Shown here: positions 33,198 through 43,030 of the stretch, one piece after another
How positions within the stretch are numbered: position 1 is the first letter of the stretch
Layout: every line of letters begins with the position of its first letter
NCBI GenBank assembly: GCA_024636345.1
Contig: JAGXHG010000029.1
Location: 1 to 54,158 of the forward strand
DNA length: 54,158 bases
Reading direction: 5' to 3'
Origin: Desulfobulbaceae bacterium
GTDB lineage: Bacteria > Desulfobacterota > Desulfobulbia > Desulfobulbales > Desulfocapsaceae
The notes under the pieces: generated by a model
The model's input: only the letters and a program-made list of their open reading frames with translations
Databases searched by the model: none
Told to the model about the DNA's origin: nothing
Translations under genes and position numbers: made by a program

Positions 33198-35150
33198 TCA
33201 GAAGCTCAGCCGCATCCCGGCCAGCAGCCAGCGGCCCGGCAGGGGATAGTTTGCATCGAGAGTGGCCTTGCCATCAAGGAGGTTGTACACCTTGGCGTAG
33301 AGTTCACAGGAGAGGTAGTCGGTGCTGTAGACCGTACGGCCCAGGCTGAGATTCCAGATCATATCCGCCGATTGCCCCTCCAGACTCGGGGCGACCTTGT
33401 CCTGGTTCCACCAGATGTAGTGACCGGCCAGTTCCCCTTTCCAGCCGACGGCGTCAAGGTAGCGCAGGATCAGGTTGGCGGCGGTGGAGGAGGAATCTTC
33501 CTCCTGCTGATCCTCCGGGCTCATCAGGGTGTAGGTGGTATTGGCGGCCAGGATCAGGTCGTGCCAGGGGCTGGTCTCCAGTCCCGCCTCGATCCCCTTG
33601 CGCTCGCTGTTCCCGCCATTCTTGTAGTTCCAATCAGCATAATCCCAGTGCCAGGTATCGGTGACGTGGTGGAGGAAGGCGTCGACCTTGACGTTCATGA
33701 AAGAAAGGCTGCGGTTCTCGACTCCCACCTGGACAGAGGAGACCTCTTCCGGCTTGAGCTCCGTATTAGGATTGTCCCAGACACCGCCGCCGGCAATAAA
33801 GGAGAGAACAGGGTACTGGAAGCCGCGAGCGGCCGTGGCCCGCAGCAGAGTATCGGGCCGCAGCAGGTAGGTCGCGCCCAGGGAGGGGCTGACCATGGAG
33901 CCGCTGATGCTGTGCTGGTCGTAGCGGATGCCGGGTGTCAGGGTGAGCTTACCCAGGCGCAGGGTGTCGTTGACAAAGAGGCCCCATACCTCTTCAAAAC
34001 CTGGCCGGGACTCCTCTTGGCTGGGAGCCCACCAGTTGGTCTGGGCCCAGGGACCGTAGTCGGTGACGGTGTCCATCTTGCTACGGTTGATCTCGGCCCC
34101 GAGGGCCACCTGCTGCCAGGAGTCGTGCCAGGTGAGCAGACCATTGGCCCCCTGACTGCGTTCATGCCAGTTGGCCTTATATAGCAGGGCGCCGGGATCG
34201 CCCTCCGGGCTGGAGGAGAGGATATCCCGGTTGTCGATTAAGTTGCGTTCGTAGTCACGGACGCCGATATTGAGGTGGAGCGATTCGGTGAGCACGGTGT
34301 CGTAGTTGGCGGTGACAAAATGGCTGCGGTCGCGGATATCCTCGCTGAAATAGGGGGCGGCATAGTCGAAATCGCCGGTCTTGTAGTGGGGATCGACCGC
34401 CATGCCGGAGAAGGTGAGCAGCCCCTGGTGCGGCAGGTCGACGGTGAGCTTGCCGTAGGCCCTGCCTGCATCGTAGTAACGGTTGTTCAGCAGCCCGTCG
34501 GACTCCTGTTGGCCCGCGTAGAGGAAGTAACCGACCCGGTCCACCTTGCCGGCAACATCGGCCTCATAGGCCCCCACCCCGCGCTCACCGAATTCGCCTG
34601 CCACCGAACCGCTCGGCCTGCTGCCTGTTCCGGGGGTCTTGGTGATGATGTTGATCACCCCGCCCTGGGAGGAGCCCCAGACCGCGGAGCCAGGCCCCTT
34701 GATGATCTCGATCCTCTTGATGATGCGCAGGGGGATGTGGGACAGATCGGCGGCTCCGGACATGGCCGAGTTGAGACGCACGCCGTCAATCAGCACCAGC
34801 ACATGCTCCTCTCTGCTGCCCTGGATATAGACCCAGGAGCTGCCGTTGAAATCGGCCGGGTGTTGACCCACCGAGAGCCCGGCCACCCGGTCCAGCACCT
34901 CGGTAAGGCTCTGGGCGTGGATGGCCGCAATTTCCTGGTCGCTAATGATGGTGACGTTCTCGGCCACCTGGGTGATGGGTTTGGCCGCGCGGGTGGCCAC
35001 CTCCACCATCTGGGAGTCGTCGAAGTACATGGCCAGGGGGGCGGCATCGGCGGCTTGGCCAACCTGGGCGACAGGGAGGCAGCAGAGCAGGGCGGCGGCG
35101 GTCAGGGGGGCCAGACTACGAGGGCAACAGGGATGTTTGGCTGCGGGCAT
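33198..35150 (-). CDS. TonB-dependent outer-membrane receptor (BtuB/FepA-like)
   Basis: About 650 residues. A signal peptide (ending near GQAAD) is followed by a TonB-box-like region. The plug domain carries VTIISDQEIAAIHAQSLTEVL, LVLIDGVRLN and GPGSAVWGSSQGGVINIITK, and the 22-strand beta-barrel ends in GMRLSF. These segments are hallmarks of TonB-dependent receptors. It imports a large or scarce ligand such as a siderophore, cobalamin, metal complex or peptide. The ATG at 35150 is preferred (AAGGAA upstream); 35174 and 35204 are alternatives. It is first in a minus-strand cassette with the peptide and maturase genes and diverges from a binding protein/kinase operon. Confidence 0.88.
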   Translation of the reverse strand: MPAAKHPCCPRSLAPLTAAALLCCLPVAQVGQAADAAPLAMYFDDSQMVEVATRAAKPITQVAENVTIISDQEIAAIHAQSLTEVLDRVAGLSVGQHPADFNGSSWVYIQGSREEHVLVLIDGVRLNSAMSGAADLSHIPLRIIKRIEIIKGPGSAVWGSSQGGVINIITKTPGTGSRPSGSVAGEFGERGVGAYEADVAGKVDRVGYFLYAGQQESDGLLNNRYYDAGRAYGKLTVDLPHQGLLTFSGMAVDPHYKTGDFDYAAPYFSEDIRDRSHFVTANYDTVLTESLHLNIGVRDYERNLIDNRDILSSSPEGDPGALLYKANWHERSQGANGLLTWHDSWQQVALGAEINRSKMDTVTDYGPWAQTNWWAPSQEESRPGFEEVWGLFVNDTLRLGKLTLTPGIRYDQHSISGSMVSPSLGATYLLRPDTLLRATAARGFQYPVLSFIAGGGVWDNPNTELKPEEVSSVQVGVENRSLSFMNVKVDAFLHHVTDTWHWDYADWNYKNGGNSERKGIEAGLETSPWHDLILAANTTYTLMSPEDQQEEDSSSTAANLILRYLDAVGWKGELAGHYIWWNQDKVAPSLEGQSADMIWNLSLGRTVYSTDYLSCELYAKVYNLLDGKATLDANYPLPGRWLLAGMRLSF

Positions 35151-35311
35151 AGTTTTTAAGTTCCTTTTTTTCATGGGGGGGTGAATAAAAGACCAACACC
35201 TCACGCGGAGGCTGGTTGGTGGATTTCACTTGCGCAAAGGCGCAGTTTGCTATTAGATAATAAAAAAAAAGGTTGACAATTCGCCAACCTCCTCGACTCT
35301 CCGAACTTTTG
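35151..35311. promoter_or_regulatory. Divergent control region of the RiPP/TonB and sensor operons
   Basis: The shared region contains several small inverted repeats: CTTGCGC / GCGCAG near 35230-35246 and GGTTG / CAACC near 35271-35289. A TTGACA at 35273-35278 also lies here. It probably holds the promoters of both operons; a response-regulator site cannot be pinpointed. No cobalamin riboswitch motif is visible. Confidence 0.35.
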
Positions 35312-36271
35312 ATGAAAAACGGACATCACACGCCGGCGCCCATAACCATCCTTCTGGTGCTGCTGGCCCTGCTGTCGGCCACAACGGCCTGGGGGCAGGA
35401 GTGCGTCCTGCTCCAGTCTTCGGCGTTGAAGCCCTACGAAGAGGCCCGCCAGGGTTTTGAACAGGCGTGGATGGGTGAACGGCCACTTTCTGGACCGAAA
35501 AGCATCACCATCGGCAATCTAACACTGGTTCTGCTCTCGGAACAACCCGAGGAAACCATGAGTGCGCTAAAAAAACAACTCCAAAATGCACAACTGGTGG
35601 TGGTAATCGGCGATCCGGCTTTGGATTTCGTCCGCGATCTGGAGCAGACACCCGTTCTTTATCTCCTGGCCCCCTCGGCCGGGGAGCTGCCTGCCAACTT
35701 CACCGGCATCGGCCTGCGCATCCTCCCCTCCGGGCAACTGGAGGCGATGAGCCGGCTCATGCCCAAGGTTCGCAGTATTGGTGCTCTCTACAATCCGACC
35801 CAGAGCGGCCAGTGGATTCAGGAGGCGCTCATGAGTCAGGTGAGCACGGTGGAGACCCTGCTCTTCAAAAAGGTTGCCTCTCCGGCCCTGGTGCCCGAGG
35901 CCCTGAAGAGCCTGGGCAACAATACCATCGACGCCTACTGGCTGCTGCCGGACGAACTGGTGACTAACCCGCAGGCCCTGCAGGCCCTGCGGGAGTTTTC
36001 CATAGCCAACCGGGTACCGATTGTCAGTTTTTCAGAAAAGTATCTCAAGGCCGGGGCCGCCGCGGCCATCACCTTCGACATGAATGACATGGGCAGCCAG
36101 GCAGCGGAGATGGCGGCCCGTATCTTTGCCGGTACGCTGCCAGGCGAGATCCCGGTGGAGCCGCCGCGTCGGCAGCGGGTGATCGTCAACACCAATGTCT
36201 TTCGCAGGATGGGGGTGGTGTTCAATGAGGCTGCGGTGGACGAAGTCTACTCGGGAGGAATGGAACCATGA
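35312..36271 (+). CDS. Periplasmic binding protein of the ABC_sub_bind (PF04392) type
   Basis: About 319 residues with a signal peptide (ITILLVLLALLSATTAWGQE) and the two-lobe pattern of the PF04392 family: LVVVIGDPALDF, LYLLAPSAGELPANFTGIGLRI, IGALYNPTQSGQW, IDAYWLLPDELVTN and AAAITFDMNDMGSQAAEMA. Such proteins bind small ligands in the periplasm. There is no ABC permease nearby. The stop codon overlaps the start of a histidine kinase gene (ATGA), so it most likely delivers a ligand signal to that kinase. The start at 35312 lacks a good Shine-Dalgarno, and the frame is open back to a TTG at 35273. Confidence 0.8.
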   Translation: MKNGHHTPAPITILLVLLALLSATTAWGQECVLLQSSALKPYEEARQGFEQAWMGERPLSGPKSITIGNLTLVLLSEQPEETMSALKKQLQNAQLVVVIGDPALDFVRDLEQTPVLYLLAPSAGELPANFTGIGLRILPSGQLEAMSRLMPKVRSIGALYNPTQSGQWIQEALMSQVSTVETLLFKKVASPALVPEALKSLGNNTIDAYWLLPDELVTNPQALQALREFSIANRVPIVSFSEKYLKAGAAAAITFDMNDMGSQAAEMAARIFAGTLPGEIPVEPPRRQRVIVNTNVFRRMGVVFNEAAVDEVYSGGMEP

Positions 36272-37953
36272 GCCTTTCCCTTCGACCCATTTTGCCCAGG
36301 ATGGGCCTCAACTTCAAGATCCTGCTGACCTTGTCCGTGATTCTGATCGGTTTTGCCGTGGCTTGCGGAATGGCCTTCAATATGATCCAGCGCAGAGAGC
36401 TCAAGGGGCATCTTGACAACCAGGGGGAGTTGATGGTCACCATGCTCTCCGGCTCACTTCAGTCGGGACTCTATTTCGAGGATCGTGCCGCTATTGACCA
36501 GGCGGTGAATTCCTTAATCTCCCTTAAGCTCAATCATGATATGGAAGCGGTTACGGTTTACGATGTTAATGACCGGGTACTCTTGCGCCAACTCCCCCCT
36601 AAAGCTGAGAGTCGTTCAGGATTTCCGAGTATGGTAGGTCCCATGGCCGCTGCCCTTAAAGCCTTTCACCTCAATTCGGATCAGGGGAAGATTTGGGAGG
36701 GTGACAATATCTTCATCTTCACGGCACCGGTTTCGGTGGTTGCCAACCCTGAGAGCAATGAAAGCCTTTTCTTCGACACCAAAGATAAGGTACAGCAGGA
36801 CCGCAGTGTGATCGGGTATGTCCAGTTGGTTATGAGCAAGACTCAATTTTACAAGGCAGTAAACAAGACCATAATCCAGACGACGGTGCTGACCTTTATC
36901 TTCCTGCTCATCTCCCTGGCAGCCACCTATATGCTGACCCGTGAGACCATGATGCCCCTTAAACGACTGATCGACACCATCCGGGAACGGAGCGGTCAGG
37001 CAGGGGTGGATCCTGACGAGGTGGGACTTTTAGACGATACCTTTTCCCGGCTTGTCAATGACCTTGAACAGGCCTTCTCGACCATCGAGGGACTCAAGTA
37101 TGGGTTGGAGGAGACGGTAGAAGAACGCACCCGCGAGCTGAGCTGGACCCTGAGCGAACTGCAGGAGAGCCACATGCAGCTGGCCCAGTCGGAGAAGATG
37201 GTGGCCATCGGCCGTCTGGTGGCAGGAATTGCCCACGAGATCAACAATACCACCAATTTCATCAGCGGGGCGCTGCCGCCGCTGCGCAAACGGCTCAGCG
37301 AGATGGAGGGACTGCTCCATGTGCCGGCAGGAGAACGACCTGATGTGGAGCGGTGCGGAGCCATTTTTAAAAACCTGTCCATGCTCCTGGATAATGTCAG
37401 CGAGGGGGCGCGGCGGACCAACAAGATTGTCGGCGACCTCAAAAACTTTTCCCGGCCGGTCGATGAGCTGCCTGGACCGGTGGACATCAACGACTGCCTG
37501 CGCACCACCTGCTCGCTGGCCTATCCCGAGTACAAGCATCGCCTGGAGCTGAAGCTGGAGCTGGCCGAAGGACTGCCGCCGGTGGAGGGTGTCCAGGGGC
37601 AGCTCAACCAGGTGTTCATGAACTTGCTGCTCAACGCGTTCCAGGCGCAACCCGGGCAGGGGGCCATTCTCATCCGCACCTGGCAGGCCGGGGAGCAGGT
37701 ACACATCCTTTTCCATGACAACGGCCCCGGCATTCAAGCAGGGGTGATCGACCTGATCTTCGAGCCCTTCTTCACCACCAAGGAGATAGGTAAGGGCACG
37801 GGGCTGGGACTTTCCATATCCTACGGCATCATCAGAAAACATCAGGGCACAATCCTGGTCCGGAGCGAACCGGGCGAGGGTGCCGAATTCGAGATCATCT
37901 TGCCCCTCAGGCGGCAGGAAACAATACTAATTATTGCAGAGGACACAAAATGA
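36268..37953 (+). CDS. Membrane sensor histidine kinase
   Basis: 561 residues: membrane segment near 15-37, a periplasmic sensor of ~150 residues, a second membrane segment (TVLTFIFLLISLAATYML), HAMP, coiled coil and a complete kinase core. H-box GRLVAGIAHEINN, N-box NLLLNAFQA, DNGPGI and GTGLGLSISYG are all present. It overlaps the upstream binding protein gene and the downstream response regulator gene by four bases each, so stoichiometric production is expected. It probably reads the ligand state of the binding protein. Confidence 0.9.
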   Translation: MSLSLRPILPRMGLNFKILLTLSVILIGFAVACGMAFNMIQRRELKGHLDNQGELMVTMLSGSLQSGLYFEDRAAIDQAVNSLISLKLNHDMEAVTVYDVNDRVLLRQLPPKAESRSGFPSMVGPMAAALKAFHLNSDQGKIWEGDNIFIFTAPVSVVANPESNESLFFDTKDKVQQDRSVIGYVQLVMSKTQFYKAVNKTIIQTTVLTFIFLLISLAATYMLTRETMMPLKRLIDTIRERSGQAGVDPDEVGLLDDTFSRLVNDLEQAFSTIEGLKYGLEETVEERTRELSWTLSELQESHMQLAQSEKMVAIGRLVAGIAHEINNTTNFISGALPPLRKRLSEMEGLLHVPAGERPDVERCGAIFKNLSMLLDNVSEGARRTNKIVGDLKNFSRPVDELPGPVDINDCLRTTCSLAYPEYKHRLELKLELAEGLPPVEGVQGQLNQVFMNLLLNAFQAQPGQGAILIRTWQAGEQVHILFHDNGPGIQAGVIDLIFEPFFTTKEIGKGTGLGLSISYGIIRKHQGTILVRSEPGEGAEFEIILPLRRQETILIIAEDTK

Positions 37954-38705
37954 GCACGAAGATGAGCAAGGTACTCTATGTTGACGATGAGGAAATTAAC
38001 CTGATCAATTTCAGAGAAGCGCTCTGCGACCAGTTCGAGATCTTTACCGCCCTCTCCGGCGAAGAGGCGCTGGCAGTGCTGGAGAAGGAAAATGACATGG
38101 CCCTGGTGGTCAGCGATCAGCGGATGCCGGGGATGAAGGGCGTCGACCTGCTGACCAGGGCCTGGGAAATGGCACCCCGTGCCGAACGGATCATCATCAC
38201 CGGCTACATCGATCCCCAGGATATCATCGCCGCCATCAATAAGGGGCATGTCTACCGCTACATTCTTAAACCCTGGACCGAGGATGATCTGCAGATAACG
38301 ATCACCCAGGCGGTGGAACGACACCAGCTCAAGCAGCGTAACTGGGAACTGCTGAAGGAGCTGAATCGGAAAAATATGGAGCTGGAGGATCGGGTCAAGG
38401 AGCGTACCGCCGAACTTGCAATAACCAATCAGACCTTGACTGCCAAGGTTGAGGAACTGGAGCAGACCAAATATGAACTGAAGACCCTGCAAGGATTTCT
38501 TGCCATCTGCTCCTACTGCAAAAAAATACGGGATACCGATGATGCCTGGGTCTCCATAGAGGAATACCTGCATCGCCATGCAGACATCCTGCTCACCCAC
38601 GGTGTTTGCCACCAGTGCCATACGCAGGTGATGAAGGATCTGCCGGCCCAGATAGAGGAGTACTTAAACAAGGAAAAGTCATCCAAGCGAGGAACCGTAA
38701 AATGA
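37950..38705 (+). CDS. Response regulator with C-terminal Cys-rich module
   Basis: 251 residues. The receiver (LYVDDEEIN ... VVSDQRMPGMKG ... ITGYID ... YRYILKPW) resembles the RpfG/HupR group and holds the phospho-acceptor Asp. A coiled coil (about 125-180) leads to a C-terminal segment CSYCKKIRDTDDAW ... HGVCHQCHTQV. This Cys-pair module is common in Desulfobacterota signalling proteins. There is no DNA-binding or cyclase output, so it may act by protein interaction. It could also pass the phosphate on. The cognate kinase is encoded just upstream. Confidence 0.85.
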   Translation: MSTKMSKVLYVDDEEINLINFREALCDQFEIFTALSGEEALAVLEKENDMALVVSDQRMPGMKGVDLLTRAWEMAPRAERIIITGYIDPQDIIAAINKGHVYRYILKPWTEDDLQITITQAVERHQLKQRNWELLKELNRKNMELEDRVKERTAELAITNQTLTAKVEELEQTKYELKTLQGFLAICSYCKKIRDTDDAWVSIEEYLHRHADILLTHGVCHQCHTQVMKDLPAQIEEYLNKEKSSKRGTVK

Positions 38706-39076
38706 GAACAGAGCGAGTAGACATGCAGAGGGACAAGTGAATCAATCCGCTCGCCATGGAACTCGTACCAAAAGAGCTCATTGCAAAATAAAGAGCTTGT
38801 GAGATGTGATTTAACCAATCCATCTCTTTTTTGGTCTGGTAAAAGCATAACCATTAGCCCTCAATGCTCACTTTTCCTGATGTTCCTGGATATTATGTCC
38901 GCATGGACGCACCTCTCCTGAAGTTTGTATTAAATCCGTAAGTAATATTCCCATTAATTCCCCGGATGTCTTTTGGTTCGGGGTGCCTATTTTTCCTTTT
39001 TATGCTCCCAGCGCTCACTTCGTTCCATTGCTTGGGCAGCATCGTATTTTTGGAATAGTGTCGATCATTTTATTCC
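38706..39076. other. Intergenic region without a recognised gene
   Basis: Nothing gene-like is seen. The downstream end leads into the TetR promoter at 39077. Confidence 0.4.
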
Positions 39077-39118
39077 TTGACAATGGGCATTCTTTTTATC
39101 ATATTTAAACATGTTTAA
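39077..39118 (+). promoter_or_regulatory. Promoter and palindromic operator of the TetR-RND operon
   Basis: TTGACA (39077-39082), a 17-base spacer and CATATT (39100-39105) form the promoter. The perfect 14-bp palindrome TTAAACATGTTTAA (39105-39118) overlaps the end of the -10 and the expected start site, the classical position for a repressor. Confidence 0.65.
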
Positions 39119-39148
39119 TAAAAAAATACGTTTAGTGATCTTTGGATT

Positions 39149-39778
39149 ATGAGCCGCCGCGAAACAACAAAACAAGAGACCAGGCAACTGATTTTAGATG
39201 CTGCCCGCAAGCTTTTCCAGGAAAAAGGGCCAGAACGCTGCACCATGCGAGACATTGCCCGGGAAGCAGGGGTTTCTCCGGCCTCGGTGGTGGTGCATTT
39301 CAAAAGCAAAACCGCGCTGCTGGAGGTGGCTCTTTATGAAGACATCGAGCACAATATCGCCCGGGCCGTTGCCACTATGCCCCTGGAAGCAGCCTTGCTT
39401 GCCCGGCTCATGCATATCGCCCAGGCTATGTACAGCTTTTATGACAGCAACCGGGAGCTTTACCGGGTCCTTATTCGGGATACGGCCTTTGAGTCAGAAG
39501 GGGAGAACCCGTATCTGACCCGGCAGCTTGAACACTATCTGATTTTTTTCGGGGGGATGATCGAGGAGGAAAAGAAGCGGGGGGCTGTCCGGCCTGAGGT
39601 CGATGCCCGGATTGCCGCCGCATCGTTTTTTTCCCTATACTTCAGTGTGCTCATGGAGTTTTTGCGAAATCCGAACATGACCGTAGGCATGGCGTTGGAA
39701 AGGCTTGCCTTGTGTGCTAATCAACATCTTACCGGAATCATGACTCAAAAGGAGAAGAACGATGGCCGCTGCACATAA
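39149..39778 (+). CDS. TetR/AcrR family regulator of the RND operon
   Basis: 209 residues with an N-terminal TetR DNA-binding domain (ILDAARKLFQEKGPERCTMRDIAREAGVSPASVVVHFKSK; the last helix deviates from the usual LYYHF). The helical C-terminal domain should bind an inducer. The gene is the first of an operon with the RND transporter, overlapping its start by 17 bases. A perfect palindrome just upstream is the likely self-operator. Confidence 0.85.
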   Translation: MSRRETTKQETRQLILDAARKLFQEKGPERCTMRDIAREAGVSPASVVVHFKSKTALLEVALYEDIEHNIARAVATMPLEAALLARLMHIAQAMYSFYDSNRELYRVLIRDTAFESEGENPYLTRQLEHYLIFFGGMIEEEKKRGAVRPEVDARIAAASFFSLYFSVLMEFLRNPNMTVGMALERLALCANQHLTGIMTQKEKNDGRCT

Positions 39779-42176
39779 TTTGTTGGAGAGCTGGTTCGCT
39801 AAACTCGCCGAATTCGTTTATCAGCGAAAGTATCTCGTTTTGATTGTCATGCTTTTGCTGACCGCTGGCTTGGCAAGCCAGATTCCAAAAATCACCATCG
39901 ACACCCGGGACGAGGGCTTTTTCTACGATACCGACCCCGCACTCATCGCCTACAACAACTTCCGCGACCATTTCGGACAGGACGACACCTTTATTATTGC
40001 CCTGCAGCCGAAAAACGGCATTGACCCCGCTTTTCTAGGAACTCTCTTTGCCCTGCATCACGAACTTGAGGACCAGGTTCCCTATATCGATGAAATTAAA
40101 AGCCTGGTCGACGGTCGTATTGTCAGGGCAGCAAACGATACCCTGTATGTTGAAGAACTGATCGACCAACCGCCTCGGACGACGGCTGAATTTGATCGAA
40201 TCATGCAGTTGATGGGACACTACCCACTCTATGAAAACCTGCTGGTCTCCAAAGACCGGTCGCTGGTGTCGATTCTGATTAAGGCCCAGGCGGTCAAACA
40301 ACAAAGCGGCGATCTCCAGGCAGGCTTCGGGGCCGATGCATCCCCGCCTCTCAGCAACAAAGAAAAATATCTCAGCAACGACGAAAGTATTGAAATCACC
40401 AATGCCATCGAAAAGGTGCTGGGGCGTTATAAAGACAAGGGGGTTGCCATTTATTTTTCCGGGACCCCGGCGGTTATCTCCACCCTGCAGAAAAGCATTA
40501 TGCATGATATGTCGATCATGATTCCGCTTTCCTTTTTGCTGATTGTTTTATTTCTCATAGTCCTTTTCAGGCGGGTTTCCGGCCTTGTTTATCCACTTAT
40601 CGTGGTCAGCCTTTCTCTTCTTGCCTCACTCGGGGCCATGGCTGTCCTCGGCCTTCCCATTACCCTGGTCTCGCAGATATTACCCTCCTTTCTGCTGGTT
40701 GTCGGCATAGGGGACAGCGTGCACATCATGACGATCTTTTATCGACGATATCGGGATACCGGCGACAAGCACCGGGCGATTGTCGAGGCGCTACGCTTTG
40801 CCGGCTTGCCGGTCCTCATGACCAGCGTGACCACGGCCTGTGGTATTTTATCCTTTATCTGGGCCGATGTGGCAACCGTAGCCCAGCTTGGCTATATCAC
40901 GCCCATCGGCGTCATGCTGGCCCTGGCCTATACGGTGGTCCTGTTACCGGCCCTGATTGCCGTCTTTCCAGTCAAACAACCCACCCCCTTGCCGGAAGAC
41001 ACCATCCCCTTTAGCGACCGGATATTCACCGCGATTGCGCGGGTCACAACCCAAAGAGCTGTTCTCGTCTCCACCATTTCTGGGATCATTGTCGCCTGTG
41101 CTCTGGCCGGGGCGATGTCGGTCAGGTTCTCCCATAACGCCCTGAACTGGTTTCCGGTGGATTCGGAAATCCGGATTGCCACCCAATTGCTTGACTCGGT
41201 AAACGGCGGCTCGGTGATGCTGGAAGCGGTTGTGGATACGGGGCGGGACAACGGTCTCCTTGAACCGGATATTCTGCAAAAATTCGCCATGGCGACCGCC
41301 GAACTACCCGGCATAACGGTCAACAAGATCAAGGCTTCCAAGGCTTGGTCCCTTGCCGACGTGCTCAAGGAGACGAACCGGGCCCTGCATGAAGATCAGG
41401 ACACGGCCTACCGTGTGCCGGACAGCCGGGAGTTGATTGCTCAGGAACTGTTGCTCTTTGAGGCAAGCGGCAGCGACGACCTGGAGGATTTTACCGACAT
41501 CAATTATCGGATTGGTCGGATTTCCCTGCTCGCGCCCTTTGCCGACGCAATTTTATACAAGGATTACGTCGACAGCATCAAAGCGTATTTACAGAATCTC
41601 TTTCCCGATGCGACCATAACCCTCACCGGCAAGATTCCGCTTTTTGTCCAGTTGATCAAAAACGTGGTGACCAGCCTGGCCAAAAGCTATGTGTTTGCCC
41701 TGCTCGTCATCACCCTGATCATGATCGTCATGGTGGGCCGGGTGCGCATCGGGCTGCTCAGCATGGTCGCCAATGTGGTACCGATCATCGGAGTTCTCGG
41801 TCTGATGGGGATCAAACACATCCCCTTGGATCTGAGCACCATGCTCATCGGCAGCCTCGTCTTAGGGCTGGTGGTGGATGACACCATTCACTTTCTGCAC
41901 CATTTCAGAAGGGCATATGAAGAATGCAATGACGTGGAACAGGCCGTGCGCATGACCCTCTTTTCCACCGGGCGCGCCATGGTGATCACCAGCTGCGTTT
42001 TGGCCGGCGGCTTTTTCATTTATACCGCCGCCTATCTTGAGAGTAACGTCCGCTACGGTCTGTTGAGTGGTTGCGCTGTTATTTTTGCGCTCGCCGCTGA
42101 TTTTTATCTAATGCCGGCCCTGTTGAGTCTCGCCTACGGGAAGCGGCAAAATCAATCCTGCCCAAGGGAGCTGTAA
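39762..42176 (+). CDS. RND/MMPL-superfamily exporter
   Basis: 804 residues in two homologous halves, each with one membrane segment, a large periplasmic loop and a block of about five segments. Conserved membrane motifs GIGDSVH (first half) and VVDDTIHFLHHF (second half) are typical of the MMPL/HpnN-like branch. The ATG has AAGGAG eight bases upstream. Partners encoded downstream (a LolA-like periplasmic protein and a DUF1302-like outer-membrane protein) suggest transport of a lipid or hydrophobic compound across the envelope. Substrate unknown. Confidence 0.85.
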   Translation: MAAAHNLLESWFAKLAEFVYQRKYLVLIVMLLLTAGLASQIPKITIDTRDEGFFYDTDPALIAYNNFRDHFGQDDTFIIALQPKNGIDPAFLGTLFALHHELEDQVPYIDEIKSLVDGRIVRAANDTLYVEELIDQPPRTTAEFDRIMQLMGHYPLYENLLVSKDRSLVSILIKAQAVKQQSGDLQAGFGADASPPLSNKEKYLSNDESIEITNAIEKVLGRYKDKGVAIYFSGTPAVISTLQKSIMHDMSIMIPLSFLLIVLFLIVLFRRVSGLVYPLIVVSLSLLASLGAMAVLGLPITLVSQILPSFLLVVGIGDSVHIMTIFYRRYRDTGDKHRAIVEALRFAGLPVLMTSVTTACGILSFIWADVATVAQLGYITPIGVMLALAYTVVLLPALIAVFPVKQPTPLPEDTIPFSDRIFTAIARVTTQRAVLVSTISGIIVACALAGAMSVRFSHNALNWFPVDSEIRIATQLLDSVNGGSVMLEAVVDTGRDNGLLEPDILQKFAMATAELPGITVNKIKASKAWSLADVLKETNRALHEDQDTAYRVPDSRELIAQELLLFEASGSDDLEDFTDINYRIGRISLLAPFADAILYKDYVDSIKAYLQNLFPDATITLTGKIPLFVQLIKNVVTSLAKSYVFALLVITLIMIVMVGRVRIGLLSMVANVVPIIGVLGLMGIKHIPLDLSTMLIGSLVLGLVVDDTIHFLHHFRRAYEECNDVEQAVRMTLFSTGRAMVITSCVLAGGFFIYTAAYLESNVRYGLLSGCAVIFALAADFYLMPALLSLAYGKRQNQSCPREL

Positions 42177-42177
42177 G

Positions 42178-43020
42178 ATGGATATGAGCAGAACATTCAA
42201 ACGAACTCTTTTGACGAGTTTCCCTGTCTTCCTTCTGGCAGGGCTGCTGGCGGTTGTTGCCACTGCTGGGGCGGAAGAGATGACGGCCAGGGCAGTCATG
42301 GAAAAGGTGGATGCCCGGGATGACGGCGACCGCTTAACTGCCGACATGACCATGGTTCTAATCGACAGGCACGGCAAACAGAGGAGCCGGTCTATCCGTT
42401 CCTTCTCCCTCGACAAAGCGGATGACATCTACAGCCTGATGTTTTTTCTCACCCCCGCCGATGTCACGGGAACCGGCTTTCTTACCTACGACTATAAGGA
42501 GGCGGCCAGAGACGATGACCAGTGGCTCTACCTGCCGGCTCTGAAAAAAACCAAACGCATTGCGGCAAGCGATAAAAGCGGTAGTTTCATGGGCTCCGAT
42601 TTTACCTATGCCGACATGACCAGAAGACGGCTTGATGACTACACCTATACGTTTAATAAGGAGCAGGCCGTGGCCACGGTGTACGATCAGAAAACCTGGG
42701 TTATCGACAGCCTGCCGCGCAGCCCGCAGGTGATTGAGGAAACCGGCTATGCCAGGTCGATCCTCTTTGTCAGGCAGGACAACTTCATGGTGGTGCGGGC
42801 CATTCATTTTGTCGATAAAGGCGGGGATCTGAAATATTTTGACGTGAAAAAGATGGCCTTGATCGACAACATCTGGACCAATATGGAAATTAATATGACC
42901 CGGAAAAAAGGGGGGAACACCATTCATCAGACCATCCTCACCCTGGATAGTGTCCGCTATAACCAGAAAACGGTGGATGAAAGCCTGTTTACGATCCGAA
43001 CCCTTGAGAAAGGTCTGTAA
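42178..43020 (+). CDS. LolA-like outer membrane lipoprotein-sorting protein
   Basis: 280 residues, a signal peptide (ending ATAGAEE) and a LolA/LppX-like fold region: TADMTMVLIDRHGKQRSRSI, PADVTGTGFLTYDY, DDQWLYLPALKKTKRI and GSDFTYADM. This branch is regularly encoded beside MMPL-type exporters. It likely carries a hydrophobic molecule in the periplasm. It starts two bases after the RND stop (GGGAG upstream). Confidence 0.82.
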   Translation: MDMSRTFKRTLLTSFPVFLLAGLLAVVATAGAEEMTARAVMEKVDARDDGDRLTADMTMVLIDRHGKQRSRSIRSFSLDKADDIYSLMFFLTPADVTGTGFLTYDYKEAARDDDQWLYLPALKKTKRIAASDKSGSFMGSDFTYADMTRRRLDDYTYTFNKEQAVATVYDQKTWVIDSLPRSPQVIEETGYARSILFVRQDNFMVVRAIHFVDKGGDLKYFDVKKMALIDNIWTNMEINMTRKKGGNTIHQTILTLDSVRYNQKTVDESLFTIRTLEKGL

Positions 43021-43030
43021 AGGAGCGGCA

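Noticed and set aside
33186..35159. Long plus-strand open frames (about 330 and 290 codons) over the TonB receptor gene
   Set aside because: They are antisense frames of a GC-rich gene with low-complexity Gly/Val/Ala content and no ribosome binding sites; the minus strand clearly encodes the receptor.
35151..35311. Cobalamin riboswitch upstream of the BtuB-like receptor
   Set aside because: The region is too short and lacks the conserved B12-box type sequence; only small inverted repeats are seen.
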